A stretch of DNA of 64,000 nt, taken from NCBI GenBank assembly GCA_024742285.1, contig JANSYR010000014.1, positions 62,001-126,000 of the forward strand. The letters are read 5' to 3'. Shown here in pieces: positions 53,402-60,681 of the stretch (its first letter is position 1; every line of letters begins with the position of its first letter). A program made the position numbers and the translations under genes. The notes beneath the pieces are model-generated. The model saw nothing but the letters and a program-made list of their open reading frames with translations, did not search any database and was not told where the DNA came from. Source of the stretch: a bacterium (lineage in GTDB: Bacteria; Myxococcota_A; UBA9160; UBA4427).

Positions 53402-54541
53402 TCAGGACGACTCGCAGCCGGCGGGCCCGTAGCGGCCGACCTCGGCGACCGGATTCCGTTCGCTCGCGCGGTCGTCGGGACTCGGGATCACCTTCATGCC
53501 GGGCTGTCGCAGCTTCTGCTGGCCGGCGACGACGACCTTCTCGCCCGGGGCCAGCCCCTCCGTCACGTGGGCACCGTCCAGGTAGTAGTCGCCGATCCGG
53601 ATCTCGCGCGGCTGCGCGCGGTCTTCTTCGTCGACGACCTGCACGATGTGCTTCGTGCCCTGACGGATGATCGCTTCCTGCGGGAGCAGGATCGCGTCCT
53701 CGAAGGTCCCGGTGACGACGCGCAGTCGGACGGCCATGCCGGGATGGAGCAGGCCTTCGGCGTTGGGCACGGCCGCACGCACCCCGACCATCCGCGTCTC
53801 GGGATCGACGCGCGGGTCCACGGCGATGACGCGACCCTCGAAGCGTGGGCCGCAGCGGCCGACGATCCCGTAGACGGTCTGTTCGGTCTCGACCTGCGCG
53901 ATGAAGCGTTGGGGCAGGGCGAAGCGGAGCTCGAGGGCGCTCGTGTCGGAGATCTCGACGATCGGGTCGCCGCGGTCGATGTAGTCGCCGAGGTCGACGC
54001 TGAAGAGGCCGAGGGTGCCGGCGTAGGGCGCGCGGAGCGCGTGTCGCGCGAGCCGGGTCCGCGCCGCGCGGCGGGCGCCGTCCGCCGCGTCGTAGGCCGC
54101 CTGCGCGTCGTCGAGGCGGGCCTGCGAAGCGACGCCGTCGGAATGCAGGCGTTCGATGCGCGCCAACCGGTCCCGCGCGTTCTTCAGCTGGGCATCCCGG
54201 ACCTTGAGGTTCGCCCGGGCTTCGGTGTCGTCGAGACGCAGCGCGGTGTGGCCGACCTCGACGCGCTCGCCCTCGCGGGCGGAGACCTCGACGACGGTCC
54301 CCGCGATCTCACTCGCGACCGTCGTCATCTCCGGGCTCTCGAGGCTGCCCACCGAAGTCACCGTTCGCGGCAGGTCCGTCGCCTCGAGCACCGTCGCGAA
54401 GACCGGGAGCGGGGGGATTTCCCGCTGCGTGACTTCCTCTTCGCCACAGCCGATTACGCCCGCCGTGAGCGCGAGCAGGAGCAGGACGGGACGGCACGTG
54501 AGCGGGCGGCCGGGGCGGGGGCAGTTCGAGGCGAGCGTCAC
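53402..54541 (-). CDS. RND efflux periplasmic adaptor (membrane fusion lipoprotein)
   Basis: The 379-residue protein (GTG 54541) has a signal peptide with lipobox GVIGC near residue 32, then the lipoyl/biotinyl half (SEIAGTVVEVSAREGERVEVG), a coiled-coil hairpin (about residues 110-160), the second lipoyl half (LRAPYAGTLGLFSVDLGDYI) and beta-barrel and membrane-proximal domains. It links the pump to an outer-membrane channel. It starts 158 bases from the divergently transcribed aau operon, so the pump could remove toxic amines or aldehydes; this is inference. Confidence 0.9.
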   Translation of the reverse strand: MTLASNCPRPGRPLTCRPVLLLLALTAGVIGCGEEEVTQREIPPLPVFATVLEATDLPRTVTSVGSLESPEMTTVASEIAGTVVEVSAREGERVEVGHTALRLDDTEARANLKVRDAQLKNARDRLARIERLHSDGVASQARLDDAQAAYDAADGARRAARTRLARHALRAPYAGTLGLFSVDLGDYIDRGDPIVEISDTSALELRFALPQRFIAQVETEQTVYGIVGRCGPRFEGRVIAVDPRVDPETRMVGVRAAVPNAEGLLHPGMAVRLRVVTGTFEDAILLPQEAIIRQGTKHIVQVVDEEDRAQPREIRIGDYYLDGAHVTEGLAPGEKVVVAGQQKLRQPGMKVIPSPDDRASERNPVAEVGRYGPAGCESS

Positions 54542-54607
54542 GCGGACGACGCTAGCGCGTGGTCCTTCGGGCTACGAGAATCGAGGGCGCGGCAGGGGGC
54601 TTCGGAC

Positions 54608-54622
54608 GGGACTCCGAGTCCC
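54608..54622. promoter_or_regulatory. 15-bp perfect palindrome upstream of the aau operon
   Basis: GGGACTC and GAGTCCC flank a single C, 31 bases upstream of the possible -10 hexamer TACTCT (54653-54658) and 78 bases before the aauB start. The position fits an operator for an activator or repressor of the operon or of the divergent pump genes. Confidence 0.4.
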
Positions 54623-54652
54623 ACGGCGCGGGCTCGTCCCGAACGCGAGCGT

Positions 54653-54658
54653 TACTCT
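54653..54658 (+). promoter_or_regulatory. Possible -10 hexamer TACTCT of the aau operon
   Basis: TACTCT lies 42 bases upstream of the aauB ATG and matches the recurrent hexamer pattern of the window. The -35 region is not consensus-like, as might be expected for an activated promoter. Confidence 0.35.
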
Positions 54659-54699
54659 GATCGGCGCAGGCGGTCGGGCCGCCCGGGAGGACGACGACC

Positions 54700-55938
54700 A
54701 TGGCTTCGAGGAACGTGGACCCGGGACGCCGAACGGCCGCGGCGATGGGTCTGGTCTGGCTGCTCGTCGCGCCCACGTCGATCGCCGTCGAGATCGACTC
54801 CGCCGGGCAGGTCGCGACGATGCCGCCGATCTCCGACCACTGGGTCTTCGTGACCGACCGGCTCTTCCAGCACAGCTTCGTCTTCGACGGAGACTCGGGA
54901 GATCTCGTCGCCACGATTCCGAGCGGGGGAACGCTCACGCCGAAGCTGCCCCTGGTGTCGCGGACCCGCGGCGAGATCTACTCGATCGACGTCGACTACG
55001 CGCGGGGGACGCGCGGCGAGCGCACGGACTACGTCACGGTCTACGACGCAGAGACCCTCGACGTGCGTGCGGACATCCTGCTCACGAACCCGGTCTCTTC
55101 GAGCAACACGAGCCTGAACCATGCGACCCTGCTCGACGGAGATCGCTTCCTCGCAGTCTTCAGTCAGTTCCCCGACACGGTCGTCATGATCGTCGACCTC
55201 GAGGCGCGCGCGGTGGTCGCGAGCGCGCCGATCGCGGGCTGCGCCGGGGTCTACGCGACGGGGGCCCGACGGGTCGCGACCCTCTGCGGCGACGGGTCGA
55301 CGGTCCAGGTGTCCCTCGACGAAGACGGCTCGGTCGCCTCCACGGAGCGAAGCGAGCGCTTCTTCGACGTCCTGACGGATCCCGTCTCGATGGTCGGGGT
55401 GCGGAGCGGCGCCGCCTGGCTCTTCGTGAGCTTTCTCGGGCAGGTCCACGCGATCGACTACGCCGCGTCGAAGCCGAAGGCCTCGGCCTCCTGGTCCCTC
55501 GTCTCCGCGGCGGAGAAGGACGCGGGATGGCGCCCCGGCGGTCTCCAGCCCCATGCGCTGCATGCCGCGACGGGGCGACTCTTCGTCCTGATGCACGAGG
55601 GCGAAGCCGGGTCGCACAAGGACGCGAGCCCCGAGATCTGGGTCTTCGACATCGCCGAGCAGGCTCGCCGCGCCCGCTTCGACGTGCCCAACCTGGCGGT
55701 CGAGTTCCTCGGTCCGATGTTCGGGTTGGCGCCCGGCAGCTTCGCCCATTCGGTCCTCGGCTGGCTCGTGCCGAACGAGGGCGCCCATTCCCTGGTCGTC
55801 TCCCAGGATCCGTCGCCGCTCCTCTTCACCCGCTCCGGCGACTTCGGCGTCGTCGGCGTGATCGATCCGGAGAGCGGCGACCATGTTCGGACCCTCGTGG
55901 AGGCCGGACTGAGCGGGCCCTCCCTCGGAGTGCCGTGA
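54700..55938 (+). CDS. aauB: Aralkylamine dehydrogenase heavy (alpha) chain
   Basis: The 412-residue protein has a signal peptide (hydrophobic about residues 13-29) and the seven-bladed propeller of TTQ amine dehydrogenase heavy chains (HVFVTD-like SDHWVFVTDRLF; SLNHATLLDGDRFLAVFSQFPD; LFVLMHEGEAGSHKDASPEIWVFD). It pairs with the TTQ light chain as alpha2beta2 in the periplasm and helps bind the amine. The ATG follows GGGAGG. The next start shares one base with its stop, so it leads a tight operon aauBEDA plus a cytochrome. Confidence 0.9.
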   Translation: MASRNVDPGRRTAAAMGLVWLLVAPTSIAVEIDSAGQVATMPPISDHWVFVTDRLFQHSFVFDGDSGDLVATIPSGGTLTPKLPLVSRTRGEIYSIDVDYARGTRGERTDYVTVYDAETLDVRADILLTNPVSSSNTSLNHATLLDGDRFLAVFSQFPDTVVMIVDLEARAVVASAPIAGCAGVYATGARRVATLCGDGSTVQVSLDEDGSVASTERSERFFDVLTDPVSMVGVRSGAAWLFVSFLGQVHAIDYAASKPKASASWSLVSAAEKDAGWRPGGLQPHALHAATGRLFVLMHEGEAGSHKDASPEIWVFDIAEQARRARFDVPNLAVEFLGPMFGLAPGSFAHSVLGWLVPNEGAHSLVVSQDPSPLLFTRSGDFGVVGVIDPESGDHVRTLVEAGLSGPSLGVP

Positions 55939-56474
55939 TGCCCGGACTCGATCCCGTCCTCCCGCTCTTCGCGCGTCTCGCGCTCGCTCTGCTCTTCGTC
56001 GGCGCCGTTCGGCACAAGCTCGCGGACCTGCTCCGCTTCGAAGGGATCGTGCGCGACTATCGCCTCGCCCCCGCGACCTGGTCGTTCGGAATCGCGCGCG
56101 TGCTCCCGGCGCTCGAGATCGGGCTCGTCGTCGGACTCGTCGTGCCGTGGACGGCGCCTCACGCGTCCGTCCTCGCGGCGATCGTGCTTGCCGGGTACGC
56201 CGTGGCGATCGGCGTGAACCTCGCGAGGGGGCGCAACGAGATCGAGTGCGGCTGCGGTGGCCCCGGGGAGCGCCTGCACCCTCGGCTCGTGGCGCGCAAC
56301 GCACTGCTGATCGCGGTCGGCCTCGTCGGTGCTTCGGTATCCACGGATCGCGTTCTAGGCGCGCTCGACGGGCTGACGCTCGCCGTCGGTCTCGCGAGCG
56401 TGGCCCTGCTCTGGTCGGCGGCTTCGCACCTCGTCGGCGTCGCGGACGCCGAGCTCGAGCAGGGGACGTCATGA
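55938..56474 (+). CDS. aauE: MauE/AauE-type membrane protein for TTQ enzyme maturation
   Basis: The 178-residue protein has four membrane segments (about residues 5-24, 42-62, 64-84, 112-130 and a further one near 140-165) and a CGCGG motif in NEIECGCGGPGE. It is the DoxX-like MauE family, thought to help form the disulfides of the light chain together with MauD. The ATG overlaps the aauB stop by one base (TGATG), and its stop overlaps the next ATG. Confidence 0.88.
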   Translation: MPGLDPVLPLFARLALALLFVGAVRHKLADLLRFEGIVRDYRLAPATWSFGIARVLPALEIGLVVGLVVPWTAPHASVLAAIVLAGYAVAIGVNLARGRNEIECGCGGPGERLHPRLVARNALLIAVGLVGASVSTDRVLGALDGLTLAVGLASVALLWSAASHLVGVADAELEQGTS

Positions 56475-57091
56475 CGCAGGCGCTCGTCGTCTCGGTCGTC
56501 GCCCTCTGGATCGTCGTGCTCGTGCTGGCGGGGGTCGTGTTCGCCCTGGCGCGGCAGGTCGGTGTTCTCCACGAGCGCATCGCGCCCGCCGGCGCGCTGG
56601 CCCTCTCGGATGGGCCGAAGGTCGGAGAGGCGGCGCCGACCGTCGCTGTGGAGGCCCTCGACGGCACGTTCGGGCGGATCGGTGAGCCCGATCCGGACGG
56701 GCGCGTACGGCTGCTCTTCTTCGTGTCCCCGCGCTGTCCCGTCTGCAAGAGCCTGCTGCCCACGGTGAAGCGGATCGCGCGGGAGCGCGCTTCGAAGCTC
56801 GTGATCGCGAGCGACGGCGCCGAGGAGGACCACGTCGGCCTCGCGCGGGAGCACGAGCTCGCGCCGGCGGACTACGTTCTCTCCGCGGAGCTCTCGGTCC
56901 GATACGGGATCGCGAAGCTGCCCTACGCTGTCCTCCTGGATGGCGACGGCATCGTTCGCGGTCAGGGAATCGTGAACACCCGCGAGCACGTCGAGAGCCT
57001 CTTCGAGGCGGAGCAGCTGCGGGTCGGATCGATCCAGGACTACCTCTCCCAGCAGCCCCTGGCCGTCGAGACTCGGAGGAGCGACGCATGA
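56471..57091 (+). CDS. aauD: MauD/AauD thioredoxin-like maturation protein
   Basis: The 206-residue protein has an N-terminal membrane anchor (residues about 4-26) and a periplasmic thioredoxin fold with active site C-P-V-C in FVSPRCPVCKSLLP. MauD-type proteins are needed to build the disulfide-rich light chain, probably as disulfide isomerases with MauE. The ATG and the stop both overlap neighbours (ATGA), so amounts are linked to aauE and aauA. Confidence 0.9.
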   Translation: MTQALVVSVVALWIVVLVLAGVVFALARQVGVLHERIAPAGALALSDGPKVGEAAPTVAVEALDGTFGRIGEPDPDGRVRLLFFVSPRCPVCKSLLPTVKRIARERASKLVIASDGAEEDHVGLAREHELAPADYVLSAELSVRYGIAKLPYAVLLDGDGIVRGQGIVNTREHVESLFEAEQLRVGSIQDYLSQQPLAVETRRSDA

Positions 57092-57636
57092 GCGGATTCG
57101 ACGATGGCTTCGAGCGCCTCACTCGCGGACTCGCGCGCAACACGAGTCGAAGGTCCCTGCTGTCGCGCTTCGGCGCGCTGCTGGTCGGTGCGGCCGCGGT
57201 GCCGCTGCTGCCGGTGGCGCGAGCCTCCGCCGATTCGCCGCGGGTGCCGGCGCCGGACGAGGACGTGCCCGGCGAAGCAGGCGATCCGACGAAATGCGAC
57301 TACTGGCGACACTGCGCGATCGACGGATTTCTCTGCGCCTGCTGCGGAGGGAGCGCGACCACCTGTCCGCCCGGAACCGAGATGTCCCCCGTCACCTGGA
57401 TCGGAACCTGTCAGAATCCCGGCGACGGCAAGGACTACGTGATCTCCTACAACGATTGTTGCGGCAAGGGATTCTGCGGACGTTGCGGCTGCAACCGGAA
57501 CGAAGGCGATCGGCCCGAGTACCACTGGTACCGCAGCAACGACATCAACTGGTGCGCCGGGGCGGAGTCCCAGGCCTATCACTGCTCCGTCGCGCTCGTG
57601 GTCGGACAGGCGACCGAAGCGCAGCCGGAACGATGA
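57088..57636 (+). CDS. aauA: Aralkylamine dehydrogenase light (beta) chain, TTQ subunit
   Basis: The 182-residue precursor has a twin-arginine signal (TSRRSLLSR, hydrophobic 29-42). The mature part is disulfide-rich with 14 cysteines. Trp104 (TWIGTC) and Trp155 (INWC) are 51 residues apart, as the TTQ-forming tryptophans are in known enzymes, and Asp123 (YNDCC) and Asp79 (IDGF) match the catalytic Asp and the cofactor-forming Asp. From memory the sequence, including DGFLCACCGG and WIGTCQNPGDGKDY, is closer to aromatic amine dehydrogenase than to methylamine dehydrogenase. It oxidises primary amines to aldehydes in the periplasm. Confidence 0.92.
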   Translation: MSGFDDGFERLTRGLARNTSRRSLLSRFGALLVGAAAVPLLPVARASADSPRVPAPDEDVPGEAGDPTKCDYWRHCAIDGFLCACCGGSATTCPPGTEMSPVTWIGTCQNPGDGKDYVISYNDCCGKGFCGRCGCNRNEGDRPEYHWYRSNDINWCAGAESQAYHCSVALVVGQATEAQPER

Positions 57637-58037
57637 GGCGCGCGCTGGCGACGGCGCTTCTCGTCGCGTCGGCCGCGACCGGCGCGTTCGCCGAGATCCC
57701 CGTCCGGGAGGCGTTCCAGCTCCACTGCTCGGGCTGCCATGGGGCCGACGGCCGGGGGGATGGCCGGATCGTGCCGGATCTGCGCGCCCTCGCTCCTCTC
57801 CTCGCGGTCGAGGGCGGGCGTGAATTTCTCGTCCGTGTTCCGGGCGTGGCTCAGGCGCCGCTCGAGAGCGCGGCCCTGGCCAGGCTCCTCGATTTCGTGC
57901 TGACGGAGATGTCCGGGGTCGACGACCTCGAGGCGTTCGGGGTCGCCGAGGTGGAGCGGCTCCGGAAGCGCCCGCTGCTCGATCCGCTCGGGGCGCGTCC
58001 GATCCCGCGCCCGAGGATTCCAGCGCTCGCGCCCTAG
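57633..58037 (+). CDS. Small secreted cytochrome c, probable electron acceptor of the amine dehydrogenase
   Basis: The 134-residue protein has a signal peptide cleaved near GAFA (residue 20) and one heme site, CSGCH at residues 32-36. It is a c-type monoheme protein; the sixth ligand is not obvious, the only downstream Met being in LTEMSG. Its ATG overlaps the aauA stop (ATGA), so it is the fifth gene of the operon and a good candidate to take electrons from TTQ, directly or after a copper protein. It is far too short to be the diheme MauG. Confidence 0.82.
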   Translation: MRRALATALLVASAATGAFAEIPVREAFQLHCSGCHGADGRGDGRIVPDLRALAPLLAVEGGREFLVRVPGVAQAPLESAALARLLDFVLTEMSGVDDLEAFGVAEVERLRKRPLLDPLGARPIPRPRIPALAP

Positions 58038-58060
58038 GCAGGATCCGATCGGCGCCCGCC

Positions 58061-58222
58061 TCAGGCCTCGTCGTTCCAACCCCGCGGATAGGCGAGGGCG
58101 GCCAGGCCGGTCAGGCCGAGGAAGGCCGCGACCGGCGTGGTCAAGCCGATCGTGCCCACGAAGAAGGTCAGGGCGGCGACGAGCGACGAGAGCAGAACGG
58201 GACGAACGACGGCAGCCTGCAT
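58061..58222 (-). CDS. Small two-helix membrane protein, 53 residues
   Basis: A 53-codon frame starts at ATG 58222 with AAGGAG seven bases upstream and ends with TGA at 58061. It encodes two hydrophobic helices (LLSSLVAALTFFVGTIGL and a second around PVAAFLGLTGLAALA) with a short tail RGWNDEA. The excellent ribosome site supports translation. I do not recognise a family; it lies between the aau cytochrome and the cytochrome lipoprotein gene on the opposite strand. Confidence 0.6.
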   Translation of the reverse strand: MQAAVVRPVLLSSLVAALTFFVGTIGLTTPVAAFLGLTGLAALAYPRGWNDEA

Positions 58223-58360
58223 TCCGGTCTCCTTCGGAGCCCCTCGTCGGGGCGTCCATCGTGGACACGGGAATACTGCGCGCTTCGGCCGGGTCGCTCT
58301 GTGAAGGGGTTCACAGAGCGGGCGATTGCGCCGCCGAGTCCGCCGCCTGCGGAGCCGGGA

Positions 58361-58957
58361 TCAGGACTCGCCGGGCACCGGTCCCGAGTAGGGCGGGTCG
58401 GCGAGCGTCCGGATGAACACGACGAGGCTGTTGATCTCGTCGTCGGAGAGGCTCGTGCCCCACGGCGCCATCATCGAGGACTTACCGACGGCCGCGCCGC
58501 CCTCGGCGATCACCTTGTAGATGTGGTCGTTCGAGAGCGCGTTCATGTAGCCGCCGTCCGCATGCTTCGCGGGCTGGGGCTGGAGGCCGCCGGAGAGCGG
58601 ACCGTCTCCCTCGCCGCGCGCGCCGTGGCAGCTCGAACAGTTCGCGGTGTAGACCTCTTCGCCGCTCGCGAGGCTGATGCCCGCGGAGGCCTCTTCTTCC
58701 CCTTCCGAGGCGTCGCCGGCGGAGAGCGCGTAGGCGTTCGGCGAACTCGCGAGGCTCTCGTTCATCACCGCGAGGCGGTTGCCGATCCGTTCGAGACGCT
58801 CATTCGCCATCTCGGCGCGCACCTTCTCGCGGATCGCGCGGGTCTCCTCGGACTCGTAGCGCTCGGATCGGTAGTCCTCACCGCAGCCGAAGATCGGGAG
58901 AAGAAGGGCGATCAGAAGGGCGAAGACGATGGACGACGGGACGCGCGTCGATGCCAT
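58361..58957 (-). CDS. Cytochrome c lipoprotein
   Basis: The 198-residue protein has a signal peptide with lipobox-like PIFGC (Cys25), a charged coiled linker (about residues 30-95) and a cytochrome c domain with CSSCH at 107-111 and a likely axial Met in KSSMMAPWG. It is probably anchored in a membrane and shuttles electrons. It is close to, but opposite in strand from, the aau operon, so it may serve that pathway. Start ATG 58957 is the first with a signal peptide in frame. Confidence 0.85.
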   Translation of the reverse strand: MASTRVPSSIVFALLIALLLPIFGCGEDYRSERYESEETRAIREKVRAEMANERLERIGNRLAVMNESLASSPNAYALSAGDASEGEEEASAGISLASGEEVYTANCSSCHGARGEGDGPLSGGLQPQPAKHADGGYMNALSNDHIYKVIAEGGAAVGKSSMMAPWGTSLSDDEINSLVVFIRTLADPPYSGPVPGES

Positions 58958-59240
58958 GGCGCGGTACTCCTCATGGGGCAGGATCGAATGCGGTGGACTG
59001 GGGGGCGGAACGGCGAGGAGGATAACCGCAGCGGGGGCCGCTTGTCGCCCCTCCGCGACAGGTTCCCGTCGGGACCCGGGGTCGCGGCTCTGCCCGAAAA
59101 AATGTCGTGGATCCGGGGGGTTGCACTCCAGACGGTCGTGGCGGAGCCGTTCGATGCCTCGCGGATGCGGGATTCGACGGCCCGACGGGGTTCGGCCAGA
59201 ATCGATGGGTGTCGGGGGGCCGGTCCTGGAGGAGATCATG

Positions 59241-60317
59241 ATGAAGCTCTGGAGTCTGACGACGTCTTCCCCTCGCGGTCTCGCACGACGCGCCGAGCGG
59301 GCGGAGCGGGACGGCTGGGCCGGTCTCGGCGTGACCGACTCCCAGAACCTCGCGGGAGATGCGTGGGTGGCGCTCGCCCTGATCGCCGGCGCGACCGAGC
59401 GTCTCGAGTTCGGCACGAGCGTCACGAATCCGATCACGCGCCATCCCGCGGTGACGGCGGCGGCCGCGCATGCGCTCTCGGTCGAGTCCGGTGGGCGCGT
59501 GACCGTTGGACTCGGCCGCGGGGACTCTGCGCTGGCCCACCTCGGTCGCGCGCCGGCTTCGGTCGCCCATACCGAACGCTACGTACAGGTCCTTCGGCGC
59601 TTTCTGCGTGGAGCGCCCGTCGCCTTCGAGGACCTCGGCTTCAGCGAGTCGACGGCACCGGATGTGGCGACCCTCGGTCTGGCGGACACGCCGGCGGCGA
59701 GTCGCCTGGTCTGGCGCGCCGACGGTGACCCTCTGGTCTCGGTGGAGGTCGCTTCGACCGGCCCGAAGGTGATCGCGGCGGCCGCGCGTTCGGCGGACCG
59801 GATCGTCTTCGCGCTCGGTGCCGATCCGGATCGACTCCGCTGGGGAATCGAGACCGCGAGAAAGGCGCGCGTCGACGTGGGTCTCGACCCCGACGCGTTC
59901 GAGTACGCGACCTACCTCAACGTGATGTGTCATCCCGACATCGAGAAGGCGAGAGCGCTCGTCGCCGGAGGCCTCACGACCTTCGCCCGCTTCTCGGTCA
60001 TGCATGGGGCCGTCCAGGGGCCCGCGGACGAGAAGATGCGGGGCGTGATGGAGAAGCTCCACGGCGTCTACGACATGAAGCAGCACACCCGCGCCGACTC
60101 GGACCAGACGAGCGCCCTGACGCCCGAGTTCATCGACCGCTATGCGATCGTCGGATCCGCCGAGACCTGCGTGGCGCGGCTGCAGGAGATCGCCGAGCTC
60201 GGGATCGGCAAGGCCATCCTGGTCGGGGCGACGGGCGGTGTCGACGTCGCGGAGGCCCGCAAGGCGGACGAGCATCTCGTCGGCGGCGTGCTGCCGGCGT
60301 TCGCCAGCGGCGCGTGA
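59241..60317 (+). CDS. Luciferase-like monooxygenase family (F420/FMN-dependent) oxidoreductase
   Basis: The 358-residue protein has the LLM (beta/alpha)8 pattern of methylene-H4MPT reductase-like and F420-dependent enzymes: MKLWSLTTSSP at the first strand, FGTSVTNPITRHPAVTAAAA and GRVTVGLGRGDSALAHLG in the core, and a C-terminal VGATGGVD segment. ATG 59241 is chosen over 59238 because GGAGGAG is 6-7 bases before it. The cofactor (F420 or FMN) cannot be decided from sequence; no F420 synthesis gene is in the window. Confidence 0.85.
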   Translation: MKLWSLTTSSPRGLARRAERAERDGWAGLGVTDSQNLAGDAWVALALIAGATERLEFGTSVTNPITRHPAVTAAAAHALSVESGGRVTVGLGRGDSALAHLGRAPASVAHTERYVQVLRRFLRGAPVAFEDLGFSESTAPDVATLGLADTPAASRLVWRADGDPLVSVEVASTGPKVIAAAARSADRIVFALGADPDRLRWGIETARKARVDVGLDPDAFEYATYLNVMCHPDIEKARALVAGGLTTFARFSVMHGAVQGPADEKMRGVMEKLHGVYDMKQHTRADSDQTSALTPEFIDRYAIVGSAETCVARLQEIAELGIGKAILVGATGGVDVAEARKADEHLVGGVLPAFASGA

Positions 60318-60681
60318 AGCGCGCGGTCGGGCCGAGCCGGCGGCCGCCTGAGCCCGGTCCCTGGCAACGGAGGCTGATTCCCGAAGTCGCACCCCGCGAA
60401 TCGTGGACCGACGATTGCACCCTCCTGAGATCGCGCGAATTCGTCGTCTGATTCGCTCGAGGTCGAGAACGGCTGGTCTCGTTTCTCTCGCGGATCGTGG
60501 ATCGCGGTACTCGCTTCCACGGCTTCCGGCGGTGCTGGCAGCGCGGGTGCATTCCTCGGTCCACCTTGCACCCCGCGTCCCGCCCGTGCCCGGCAACGCA
60601 CGCTACCGTCGAATTCCCACTTCGTGAGGTGGAGAGCGGGCGAGGTTACACGCCTCCCGCCGCCGACCGCCGGGAGGTTCC
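60318..60681 (+). other. 364-base non-coding stretch with a Shine-Dalgarno hairpin at its end
   Basis: I see no supportable gene here. The last part holds CCTCCCG (60653-60659) complementary to CGGGAGG (60671-60677), the latter being the ribosome-binding site of DUF3604 copy C four bases before its ATG. The 11-base loop gives a hairpin that would hide the site. A TACCGT hexamer near 60604 may be a -10 box. Confidence 0.5.

Noticed and set aside
50152-53670. Open frame of 1172 codons on the plus strand opposite the RND pump
   Set aside because: It mirrors the pump gene on the other strand, has Arg/Gly/Asp/Glu-rich low-complexity composition and no recognisable domain. Such frames are common in GC-rich DNA because stop codons are rare in the complementary frame.
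57088-57636. Annotation as methylamine dehydrogenase (mauA)
   Set aside because: The number and placement of cysteines (extra Cys in CACC and GFC) and the DGFLCACCGG / GTCQNPGDGKDY stretches fit the aromatic amine dehydrogenase branch better. The substrate still needs a test.
57633-58957. One of the cytochromes as MauG
   Set aside because: MauG is a diheme protein of about 350 residues with two CxxCH sites. The two cytochromes here have one site each and are 134 and 198 residues long.
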